Shown: positions 23,632 through 33,619 of the stretch, one piece after another
Layout: every line of letters starts with the position of its first letter
Position numbering within the stretch: the first letter of the stretch is position 1
Assembly (NCBI GenBank): GCA_030035585.1
Contig: CM057462.1
Location: 142,192,734-142,256,733 of the forward strand
Reading direction: 5' to 3'
Length of the DNA stretch: 64,000 nucleotides
From: Dugong dugon
Taxonomy: Eukaryota > Chordata > Mammalia > Sirenia > Dugongidae
The notes under the pieces: generated by a model
Seen by the model: only the letters and a program-made list of their open reading frames with translations
What the model was told of the DNA's origin: nothing
Database searches by the model: none
Translations under genes and position numbers: made by a program

Positions 23632-23930
23632 TTGTTAGGTGCTGTGGAGTCGGTTCCCACTCATAGCAACCCTATGTACAGCAGAATGAAACACTGCCTG
23701 GTCCTGCACCATCCTCACAATCATTGTTTTGCTCGAGCCCATCGTTGTAGCTACTGTGTCAATCCATCTCCTTGGGGGTCTTCCCCTTTCTTGCTGACCC
23801 TCTACTTTACCAAGCTTGATGTCCTTCTCCAGGAACTGATCCCTCCTGATAACATGTCCAAACTATGTGAGACGGAGTCTCTCCATCCTTGCTTCTAAGG
23901 AGTATTCTGACTGTACCTCTTCCAAGACAG
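23632..23930 (-). mobile_element. RTE (BovB-type) LINE 3' end, 5'-truncated
   Basis: It begins with the RTE 3' terminus 'gttgttaggtgctgtgg' and contains 'agcaaccctatgtacagcagaatga', 'gaccctctactttacc' and 'ctccaggaactgatccctcctgataacatgtcc', in agreement with 9755-10085 and 31700-31950. It stops at 'cttccaagacag', where the 12-base duplication follows, so the truncation is a property of the insertion. It lies on the minus strand. Only the last codons and 3'UTR of the RTE are present. Confidence 0.92.
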
Positions 23931-23942
23931 ATTTCAAATATG

Positions 23943-26207
23943 AGGTTTTGGAATTTAATTAAAATGACATTTGAATATGTTATTTTGAATAATTTTTAAA
24001 AAAACCAATTCATTTTTAAAAGCTTAAATTCTTTGTATATACTGAAAATCCATTTCATTTATTAGAAGCATCTCTCTCCATTTGAGAATAAATGTAATTT
24101 AAAGATTTGCTGATTTCTGTTGAACAGTTAAAGTACTCTTAATAAAATGACACATAACCTACATATTTTTCTCACGTATCTCAGTTTTTTGTTTAGATTT
24201 TTTTAAAAGTAACACAATTTTAGAGAATTATCTCCTTAAATGAAAATTAATTACTCCTTCTCGCTTCATCGACCTCATGAAAAAAGTGTTACTGTTATAC
24301 ATGTGGGGAGATGATCCCAAAATCTCAACTCCATCTTGTACCTAAAGAGTAGCGAATTGCTTAAAAAAATCAATAGAATAGAGGAAATTATTGTACACTG
24401 GAAGAGACTCCATCATACCACATTTATCATCTGATTTATTGAGACATTCTCTTTACTAAATATGTATATCTATCTCGTCGTATGAACTTTCTGAATATAT
24501 CTCAGACCTTTTTGCACAGGAAAACAATATAGTTGATTCATCAAAAGCATTAATCAAAGCTCGTGACAACTTGTAACATATATTTCTTTAGAATTTACAA
24601 AGTGACTTTGGATTCAGTTTTTCAACTGATCATCCTAACAGCACTAAGAAATAAGTTAGGCAGGCACAATATTCCCAGTTTTGTAGATGGCTAAACTTAA
24701 CCACAGAGACTTAATGGTTTGCCCAAGTCTCACATCTAGCAATAAGCTGATCTGGCATTTGAAGTCAAATTTTCTGAATAAATTAAGTGCTTGTTGCTCC
24801 ATTCACCTCACAAAAGCTAAACGTATCGAAACTTAATAAAGGTTTTATCCTTGTCTTAAATTTATAACCTATTTTATTACAAAGCTTTAGTATTATATTT
24901 CCATTAAAGATCCCTCATTTATTTACAGCTAAATTGTCCAAGCTCATGGATGAATTGCCAAAAATGTGATTTTAGAGAATATCACATTAAATTAGTACTC
25001 TGGAATACTTTGTTGTTTCCTATCACTGATAACAATGCAGAACTCAAAACAATATCAACAACTAAAATAAATAAGAAAAAAAGAGAGATAAACAATTTAC
25101 ATTTTATTCGGTTATATGAGTTTTTGAAGAATATACTATTAACAAGATTATAATCAATCTTAAATCAATTACCTTGTAATTGTTGAGTCAATAGGAAATA
25201 CAATTAAATATTGATAGGCATCTAAAAGCTTCATCAGGGCCTATTGACAGCTGGAGAGATGAATGTTGGCTGTCTTACAAGGTGAGTCAGCACTGCCTTG
25301 CGTTGGAAAGTTGCACAAGGTTGTGATTACACTCTTATTACTGGAGTTGTACCTAACCTTTGATATATATTGCCCCTATTCTGCTACCTCACAGCTTTGC
25401 AGATGTCTAGGGATTATTACTAGACTTTCAGTCTTCAGTAGTGCAGACAGCATTCGATGTTATTTTGAGCAGATACTTAGCAAAGATCTCTCTCCCCCAC
25501 TCCCATTAAAGGAGGAATAAACATTACAAAAGTAAAATATATGTGATATGTGGTAAAGTTTCTTTTTAAGTGGATCATCTTTTATTTAGACTTCTCTAAC
25601 TGTTACAGTGACAGCATCTCATCTACAGTCACATCCCCTACCCTATTGGCTAAACATATAAATCATAATTTGGAAATTCTTTTATCTGGTACATAGGAAC
25701 AAAATAACCCAAGGATTTACAGATTCCATTTAGCAAGGCAAAGTGGGAACATGTTTAATTATCCTCATCTTTGTTTTGTATTGTTGTTGTTGTTTTTACT
25801 CAGAAGCTTACCAGCTTAGGGCAATGGATGTTTACATTTTGCTCATAAACATTGAATTTCTCTCATTTTTGTGTGTCTAAAACATTCTTATCAACCACAT
25901 TCTACTTACTTAATGAAATAATTATATTGAAATGTTTGAAATTAGTTCTACTTAATCATGCATCTTTACAATGACTTCCATTAATAATTTGTATCTATAT
26001 TCTAAGTAACTGGCTCATTTTTCCTATGTGTAGTCCAAGGCAGAAAATTAAGCATGAATAAATATTAGTCCTACCTTACCATGTTCCATAATAAATATTG
26101 AGAAATTTCATTATTATGGTTTAATTTTAAGGAACTCTTTATTTACCTATATAAAATTGCAATTCCAAAACAGAATTTAATTTATTTCATATTTGCAGGT
26201 ATTTACT
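23943..26207. other. Mostly unique DNA with one MIR
   Basis: Apart from the MIR at 24615-24790 I see no element. An 85-residue open frame at 25263-25520 has no recognisable domain, and codon use is not persuasive. Confidence 0.45.
24615..24790 (+). mobile_element. MIR SINE
   Basis: The plus strand shows the MIR order 'cactaagaaataagttaggca', 'ttcccagttttgtagatggc', 'gacttaatggtttgcccaagtc' and 'ctgatctggcatttgaa'. These correspond to the MIR core 'cccattttacagatgagg', 'ttgcccaaggtca' and 'ggatttgaa'. Confidence 0.65.
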
Positions 26208-26222
26208 GCATATGTATTTCTT
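26208..26222. repeat. Probable diverged target-site duplication, left copy
   Basis: 'gcatatgtatttctt' compares with 'gcacatgtttttctt' at 31481-31495: 13 of 15 bases agree. Confidence 0.55.
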
Positions 26223-26870
26223 TCTATTTTTTAAATTGTACTTAGGAGAAGGCTTACAGAACAAATAGTTTCACATGAAACAGTAGTACGCATATTGTTT
26301 TATGACATTGGTTAACAACCCCACAATATGTCAACACTGTCCCTTCTCAACCTTTTTTTTTTTTTGGTGAAAATATACATAGCCAAAGATACACCGTTTC
26401 AAAAATTTCTACATGCACAGTTCAGTGACATCGACTACACTCTTCCAATTGTGCTGCTATTCTCACTTTAGATGAAGGCTTACAGAACAAAATAGATCCT
26501 CATTTAATAGTTAGTACACATGTTGCCCTATGACAATGGTTAGCAACCTCACAACACATCAACACTATCCTTACTCAACCTTGGGTTCCCTATCACCAGT
26601 TTTCCTGTCCCCTTCTGCCTTCTAGACCTTGTCCTTGGACTGCTGTGCCTCTTTAGTCCTATTTGGTTTTATGGCACTGTCCACTCCCCAGCTGAATGGT
26701 GAACCTCTGAAATGACTTTACTGCTGAGCTAAAAGGGTGTCTGGGGGCCATACTCTCGGGGTTTCTCCAGTCTCCTTTAGGCCAGTAAATCTGGTCTTTT
26801 TTTTGTGAGTTAGAATTATGCTGTACTTCCTTCTCCAGCTCTGTCCAGAACCCTCTGTTGTGATCATGGT

Positions 26871-27605
26871 CCCCACTCCTAGGAATATATCCTAGAGAAA
26901 TAAGAGTCGTCACTCGAATAGACGTACGCACACCTATGTTCATGGCAGCATTGTTCACAATAGCAAAACGATGGAAACAACTTAGATGCCCATCAACAGA
27001 TGAATGGATAAACAAACTATGGTACCTACACACAATGGAGTACTATGCAATGAGAAAGAACAACAATGAATCTGTGAGGCATCTCCCCATAAAATGGATG
27101 AAACTGGAGGACATTATGCTGAGTGAAATAAGTCAATCACAAGAGGACAAGTATTGTATGAGACCTCTATTGTAAAAACCCATGAAAAAGTTCACACACA
27201 AAATGTAACACTCTTTGTTGGTTACCAGGGATGGGAGGGGTGGGGGGGAGGGAAATACTAAATAGACAATAGATAAGTGGTATCTTAGGTGAAGGGTGAG
27301 ACAGTACACAATACAGGGTAAACTAGCACAACTTGTACAAGGAAAGGTCATGGAAGCTGCATAGACACATCCAAACTCCCTGAGGGACTGAATTTCTGGG
27401 CGGAGGGCTGTGGGGACCATGGTCTCAGGGAACATCTAGCTCAATTGGCATGACACAGCTTAGAAAGACAAAGCTGTACATTCTACCTTGGTGAGTAGTG
27501 TCTGGGGTCTTAAAAGCCCGTGAGCGGCCATCTAAGATACTGCACTGGTCTCATCCCTTCAGGAGCAACGGAGAATGAAGAGAACAGGATACAAGGAAAA
27601 GATTA
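26871..27605 (+). other. Inverted segment within the L1
   Basis: Begins 'cccactcctaggaatatatc' and reads the ORF2 C-terminus ending in the codons for RPLL and a stop at about 27173-27175. It continues into the 3'UTR to 'acaaggaaaagattag'. This is opposite to the rest of the element. Confidence 0.9.
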
Positions 27606-28673
27606 GTCTTTCTATTGTTTTTCTGTTCTCTATTTCATTTATATCTGCTCTGATCTTTACTATTTCCTTTCTTCCAATGGCTGTGGGTGTTTTTTGCTGT
27701 TCTCTTTCTATTTGTTTGAGTTGTGTAGTTAAGCTTTTGATTTTATCCCTTTCTTCTTTTTTGATGTGTACGTCTATTGCTATAAATTGTCCTCTAAAGA
27801 CTGTCTTTGCTGTGTCCCAAAGGTTTTGGTATGATGTGTTTTCATTCTCATTTGATTCTAGGAATTTTTGATTCCATCTCTGATTTCTTCTATTACCCAG
27901 TGATGTGTAAACAGGTTATTATTCAGTTTCCATGTAATTGGTTTCTTTTCCTTGTTCTTTCTGTTGTTATTTCTATCTTGATGGCATTGTGGTCAGAGAA
28001 GATACTTTGAATTATCTCAACGTTTTGGATCTTCTTGAGGATTTCTCTGTGGCCTAACATGTGGTGTATTCTGGAGAACGTTCCATGTGCATTAGAAAAG
28101 AATGTGTACTTTGCAGCGGTTGGATGGAGTGTTCTATATATGTCTATGAGGTCAAGCTGGCTGATTGTGCCATTTAGGTCTTCTGTATCTTTGCTGAGTT
28201 TCTTCTTAGTTGTTCTGTCCTTTACTGAGAGTGGTGTTTTGAAGTCTCCGACTATTATTGTGGAACTGTCAATTTCTCTTTTCAGTGTTGTTAGAGTTTA
28301 TGTATTTTGGAGCCCTGTCATTGGGTGCGTAGATGTTTGTTATGGTTATGTCTTCATGATGGATCATCCCCTTAATCATTATATAGTGTCCTTCTTTGTC
28401 TTTTATAGTGGATTTTATTTTAAAGTCTATTTTATCAGAGATTAGCATTGCCATTCCTGCTCATTTTTGGTAGTTGTTAGCTTGATATATTTTTTTCCAG
28501 CCTTTGACTTTTAATAAATTCACTTCTTTGTTTCTAAGGTGTGTCTCTTGTAGACAGCATATTGATGGATCCTGTTTTCTTATCCATTCTGTCAGTCTCC
28601 ATTTCTTCATGGGTGCATTGAGTCCATTTATATTCAGTGTAATTATTGATAGATGTGAGTGTGTTGCTGTCAT
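27606..28673 (-). pseudogene. L1 ORF2 N-terminal half, pseudogene
   Basis: The start codon at 28671-28673 opens 'MTATHSHLSIITLNINGLNA', the L1 endonuclease N-terminus, with 'CCLQETHLRNKE' holding the catalytic glutamate. The frame stops at 28461. It resumes in another frame at 28269-28454 ('SDKIDFKIKSTIKDKEGHYI', '[10 protein letters not shown]'). The sequence is cut off at 27606 by the inverted segment, so polymerase motifs are absent. Confidence 0.85.
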
Positions 28674-29094
28674 TTTGTAGTGCTTTTTTTTGTGGTGCTG
28701 ACGTTTTCTTTGTTCTTCTTACTTTCCTGTGCTGAGTTACTTTTGTTTGTGGATTTTGTGTTCATTTCTTTTGTTTTTGTTGGTTTTGTTTTTGCTGAGA
28801 CTTTAAGTATTTCCTCTTTATTTTTATGAGTATGTTTGTTAACTTTCTTTGTGATTACCATGAATTTTACCCTCATCTTTCTAGTTTGAAGCAGTCTATT
28901 ATTACTTGGTATTGCCTTGCCTTCCCATCCATTAGCAGGTTCTATACCTATGCCGTTTATCCCCTCTTTTATTGTTTTGATGTTGTTGTCATTTACTGAT
29001 TAACTGCTCTGATTCCCTGTTGTATTTCTTTTGGTTTTGGATAGTCCTTGAGAGTTCATTTCCTAGACTGGCACCTGGCGGTATGATCCTGTGT

Positions 29095-29995
29095 CCTAGA
29101 TTCTGCCTGTGAGCTGAAGTTGTTTGTTCTTAGATCGAAGACCTCCCTTTAATAATTCTTGTAAGTTTGGTTTGGTTTTTACATATTCCCTTAATTTCTG
29201 TTTACATGGAAATGACCTAATTTCACCATCATATTTGAATGAGAGTTTTGCAGGATATATTATTCTTGGTTGTTAATTTTTTTCTTTCAAGATTTTATAT
29301 ATGTCATCCCATTGTCTTCTTGCCTGCATGGTTTCTGCTGAATAATCTGAAGTTAGTCTTATTGTTTCTCCTCTGTACGTGGCTCCTTGTTTTTCATGAG
29401 CTGCTCTCATGATTCTTTGTTTGTCTTTGGGTTTGGCGGGTGTGAATATGATATGCGTTGGTGATTTTTTTATGGGGTTCGTTGAGCTTTTTCGATGGCC
29501 AGCTTTTTAACTTTCATGATATTGGGGAAATTTCCTTTCAGCAGTTCTTCAATGATCCTCTCTGTGTTTTCTGTTTTCTCCCCGTTCTGGAACTCCAATC
29601 ACTTGAAAATTTTGGCTTTTGATTGTACCCCACATAACTCTCAGGTTCTCTTCATTTTCTTTGTTCCTTTTTCTGAGTTTTCCTCCAACAGAGTTGTATC
29701 CAAGTGTTTGTCTTCAATTCCACTGATCTTGTCTTCCACTGTTTCAAATCTGCTTCTCTGCCCTTCTATGACACCGTCCATTCCTGAAACCTTGTTGTTT
29801 ATCTTTTGGATTTCTAATTGTTGTTTTTGTATAATTTCTAGTTGTGAATTTATTTTGGTATTTTGTTCCTGCATTATTTTCCTGAATTATTCCAATTTTT
29901 TGTCCGTATTTTCCATGAATTTGTCTATTTTTTTCCCTCATTTTTGTCTGCTTTTTGCTTCAGCTCTTGAAGAATTCTGAGTATTAGAGATTTGA
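29095..29995 (-). pseudogene. L1 ORF1 fragment lacking its start
   Basis: The coiled-coil part is open at 29641-29874 ('SQLEIIQKQQLEIQKINNKV', 'ISGIEDKHLDTTLLEEN'), nearly the same as the ORF1 at 20149-20601. The N-terminal third is gone: at about 29998 coding sequence joins straight to 5'UTR sequence ('ccaattggcagggtcagtca'). Frameshifts elsewhere also break it. Confidence 0.82.
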
Positions 29996-31495
29996 ATTCC
30001 TCCTTCTCCAATTGGCAGGGTCAGTCACTCAGATATGGTATGGTAGCATAGGTCTAGCTGAAGAGTAGTTACTGGGACGGGTTGTTTGTGGCACTTCCTA
30101 CAGCCACCAGGGCAGGTTGGTAATCAGTACAGGGCAGTTTCCAGTAGGCCCTGCCAGTGCTGCTTGGTGGTGTGATGTTAAGCTTATGGTGCAGGTAGGC
30201 AGGATGTAGCAGGGAGATTGTTATGTGTGGAGCTAAGATGGATATGGGAGAGAGGAGAGGGGAATAGGAGCCAAAAACATACAAACAAACAAAAAAGAAT
30301 GCTACAGGAGCTTGCCGTTGGAGTGGAGTGATGAGAGACTATGAAATGGAGAAAAACAAAAAAAGGAAGATGAAGAAAAAACAAGAATGAATAAATAAAA
30401 ATCGGAAAGGTTAAAGAACTTCAAAGTTCCCAGGGATCCCACCGGTGCAGCTATGAGTTCTGGGGAAGTTGTTCTCATGTGTTGTAGCACAGCCTGGCTA
30501 GAAGGCATAGAGGTATACAATGCCAGGTATTCAGGGAACAGAAAGAGAAGGAAGATATAGAGAGACGAGAAACTGAGTAATGAAGAAAGACAAAAAGGGA
30601 AAAAGAGGGAAAAGAAAACAAAACAAATCTTAAAAAAAAGAACAAGAAAAGTCCCTAAAAAAACAGAAAAAAAAAAAAAAAACAACGAGAAAAGAAATGC
30701 CCTCAGGGATCCCTTTGCACGTCTGGGCAAGCTGAGGGGTTAGGTTCCAAGCCCCACAGCACTACCTGGCCAGAACGGGCTCCCAACTCAAGAAAAGTAA
30801 AAGAAAACAAACAAACGAACAAAAGCCCCGGGATCCCACCAGCATGGCAACCTGGACCGGGAAGCATTTCCACGCTCGAACGGAGCTCTACATCCTCTCA
30901 GGAAGAGGCAAAGACGGTGCACGGAGCCAGGTATTTGAGCAAAAGGAGGGGGAGGCGGTGAGAGGTAAGGAAGAAATCAAAAGAAGTGGAAAAAAGCAAC
31001 ACCGGCAGCCAACAAATGGCACTCAGAGAGTTGGCCCATTTGGGTGTGTGGAATCCAAGCAGCTGGTGCTTCTGGGACAAGAGATTGTGGCTGTGGAAAA
31101 CAGAGGAGGCCAAGAGGAGGTGAAGAAGGGTGGGGGGTGGGAAAGCATATATCGCAAATTACCAGTTGTTTTTTCTCCCACTGGAAGCTTCGTGAAGCTG
31201 CTTTCTCATACCCCCTGTTTGCTGGTCTCAGATAGGAGTCCAAGATGGCAGATCCGGGCTGCATTAGCTGATAGGGAACCTCTGCATGAATCTCTCCTCG
31301 CTCTCCATTCTCTGTCAGTTTTCTCACTCCATTTGGTGGTTGGCTGAGTTCTTTATCTCTTCATTTGATGTTTTAGGGTTTCAGGATTGTTGTCTCTGTT
31401 TGGCTTAGTTTTTCAGATCTTTACTGTAAAGGGACAGTCTGGTGCTTCTGTCTAGAGTGCCATTCTGTCAGAAGTGGCCTGCACATGTTTTTCTT

Positions 31496-31698
31496 AATGT
31501 ATAAAATTTAACTTCATAATAAGTCCTTTTGTGCATTTTCTTAAGGTAGTGAAAATATAAAAGCTAATTCCTGAATATCCAGAGCTACTTAAAATAATTA
31601 TTTAGGGTATTCAGCTAGGGTTTGTATTTTATTTTTTTAGCAGTGGTGTGCTTTAAACATTGGTGTGCTTAAAAGTTATTATGTCGCCGAGCAGATAT
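31496..31698. other. Unique DNA
   Basis: No element recognised. Confidence 0.4.
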
Positions 31699-31699
31699 G

Positions 31700-32300
31700 T
31701 TGTTGTTAGGTGCCATCAAGTCAGTTCTAACTCTAACTCATAGCAACCCTATGTACAACAGAACAAAACACTGCCTGGTCCCGTGCCATCCTTACAATTG
31801 TTGCTATGCTTGAGCCCATTGTTGTAGCTACTGTATCAATCCATCTCATTGAGGGTCTTTCTCTTTTCTGCTGGCTGTCTACTTTACCAAGCATGATGTT
31901 CTTCTCCAGGGACTAATCCTTCCCGATAACATGTCTGAAGTATGTGGTGAAGTTTCACCATCTTTGCTTCTAAGGAGTATTCTGGCTGTACTTCTTCTGA
32001 GACAAATGTGTTCGTTCTTCTGTCAGTCCATGGTATATTCAATATTCTTCACCAACACCACAATTCAAAGGCATCAATTCTTCTTTGATCTTCCTTATTC
32101 ATTGTTCAGCTTCTGCATGCATATGAGGCAACTGAAAGCACTATGGCGTGGGTCAGGTGCACCTTAGTCCTTAAAGTGAAGCTTTTGCTTTTTAACACTT
32201 TAAAGAGGTCTTTTGCAACAGATTTGCCCAATGAAATGTGTTGTTTGATTTCTTGACTGCTGATTCTGTGGACATGGATTGTGATCAGATATAGCATTTT
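31700..32300 (-). mobile_element. RTE (BovB-type) LINE 3' part
   Basis: The left end has the RTE terminus 'gttgttgttaggtgccatca' and the shared 3' blocks. Continuing rightward it reaches coding sequence for the end of the reverse-transcriptase protein. It ends at about 32300 and is 5'-truncated. Confidence 0.9.
32020..32297 (-). pseudogene. RTE reverse-transcriptase C-terminal fragment
   Basis: The open stretch at 32106-32297 reads 'SSQEIKQHISLGKSVAKDLF' and then 'SKSFTLRTKVHLTHAIVLSV'. This is the known RTE/BovB C-terminal region (SHEIKRR...LGRKA...LKSKDV.L..KVRL..A.V). The catalytic palm lies upstream and is absent. The frame is lost after 'ASYACRS', where the intact protein continues with a conserved SWT. 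Confidence 0.78.
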
Positions 32301-32631
32301 ATAAACATTTTGTATTGTATAAAACTAGGAATAAAAGTTTAAACAAAACATAGTGTATTGGTACAAATATGCTATTTTGAAATCTAAAATTCCTTTTTGC
32401 AGGCAAAGACGTGGGATTTGGTTAAAGCATTTTAAGTAATGTTTATGGTAACTTTACCTGGTCATGATTCTTCTTTGTTCTGCTATGAGAAGTAGATCTT
32501 AAATTATGCTTAATAATGATTCTTTTTCTTCCTGTAGATGAAGGCACTCAAGTAATTAGGAGATTTACAGCACAGCTATAACAGAAGACTGTATCTGAGA
32601 GTACCAGTAATATACCCTTTTATTCATAATT
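32301..32631. other. Unique DNA
   Basis: No element recognised. Confidence 0.4.
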
Positions 32632-32802
32632 GGAAACCCTGGTGGCATAGTGGTTAAGAGCTACGGCTGCTAACTTAAAAAGTTCAGCAGTTCGAATCCA
32701 CCAAGTGCTCCTTGGAAACCCTATGGCGCAATTCTTCTCTGTCCATATAGAGTCGCTATGAGTCGGAATTGAACTTGATGGCAACATGTTTTTTTTTTTA
32801 TT
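32632..32802 (+). mobile_element. AfroSINE, full length
   Basis: Starts 'ggaaaccctggtggcatagt' with the tRNA-like box A segment 'ggttaagagctacggctgct' and box B 'cagttcgaatcca', and ends 'gctatgagtcggaattgaac..gatggcaacatg' with a T/A-rich tail. 'ataattgg' occurs on both sides (about 32626 and 32813), a possible 8-base target duplication. Confidence 0.93.
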
Positions 32803-32818
32803 ATTATTGTTTATAATT

Positions 32819-33003
32819 GGAGTCCCTGGGTTGCTGCTAGCCAAAAAGTTAGAGTCCGCCCCGAGACACCTCAGAAGAAAGGCCTAGTGATCTACTTCCA
32901 AAGAATCAGCCACTGAAAATCCTATGGAGTACAGTTCTGCTCTAACACATATGGGGACCGTGAGTGGGAATAGAATTAGTGGCAAGTGGTGGTGGTGGTT
33001 ATT
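32819..33003 (+). mobile_element. AfroSINE, second subfamily, internally deleted
   Basis: Starts 'ggagtccctgggttgctgct', then jumps past box B to 'gacacctcagaagaaaggcctagtgatctacttcc', and ends 'gggaccgtgagtgggaatag..ttagtggcaa' with a (ggt)n-like tail. It follows the first SINE directly and in the same orientation. Confidence 0.85.
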
Positions 33004-33607
33004 CATGATTAAGCTATTATCAGCTTTGTGTCCTAAAGGTTTCACTTCTGTAGTCAGGGAAAGGAATAGGAAATGGTTTTCCGTCTGTTCTTTGTCGTAG
33101 TAAAGATTTTGATAGGTGGTGCAGTAAAACAAAACAAAACAAAAGTTTGTTCAACCAATCATAATCCAAAATATATTTGAGATTGGAAAATGAAGTTATC
33201 TACCCAATGTACTTATTTATTGTGTTAGTTTCCTACAGTAGCCGTAACAAAATAGCACATATTGAGAGGCTTATAAGAGCAGAAATATATTGTGTGACTT
33301 TGTGCTGTTTGCCTTCACCCATCTTGCCATAGCTCCACAACATAAGTAAATAACTTCATTATTTGATTTATCCTGACTTTTCAAGGAAATTGATTTTAAA
33401 ACATAAAGAATAGCATTAACATGGCTGATGTGAATGAAGAATTTATACTTTTACTGCAGGAAGAAAATATATAAGCAGATATTTTTACTTTGAACTAGTT
33501 CAAGTCTCAAGACTCGGAATAAGAGTATCCCAGGCACACTAATACTACTGGCCAATGTAATCAAAGGACCTCAGGAAATCTCACCTAAATAGATGAGTCA
33601 AAATCTA
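33004..33607. other. Mostly unique DNA with a possible MaLR fragment
   Basis: About 33222-33300 ('gtgttagtttcctacagtagccgtaacaaaatagcacat') resembles the terminal part of a MaLR/MLT-type LTR in reverse orientation. The rest is unrecognised. Confidence 0.4.
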
Positions 33608-33619
33608 TAAATCACCAAT
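33608..33619. repeat. Target-site duplication, left copy
   Basis: 'taaatcaccaat' recurs exactly at 36216-36227. Confidence 0.92.

Larger units (their letters stand above)
26223..31475 (-). mobile_element. Long L1 with internal inversion and deletions
   Basis: Compared with the copy at 14126-22504: 26223-26870 is the distal 3'UTR in minus orientation, and 26871-27605 is inverted (plus) and reads ORF2 end plus proximal 3'UTR. From 27606 to 31475 it is minus again, from the middle of ORF2 through ORF1 to the 5'UTR end. The polymerase core (equivalent of about 15610-18057) is missing. A second deletion of about 270 bases at 29998 removes the ORF1 start. The 5' end 'gagtgccatt' is the same as in the other L1. 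Confidence 0.9.

Noticed and set aside
25263..25520. 85-residue open frame in unique DNA
   Set aside because: No recognisable motif, no splice context that I can trust, and the length is not unusual by chance.
30302..31347. Open frames up to 167 residues
   Set aside because: They lie in the 5'UTR of the second L1 and match the equivalent sequence of the first L1 in shifted frames.
32632..32720. tRNA-like sequence with box A and box B
   Set aside because: It is the tRNA-derived head of AfroSINE, with no cloverleaf acceptor stem and an attached SINE body.
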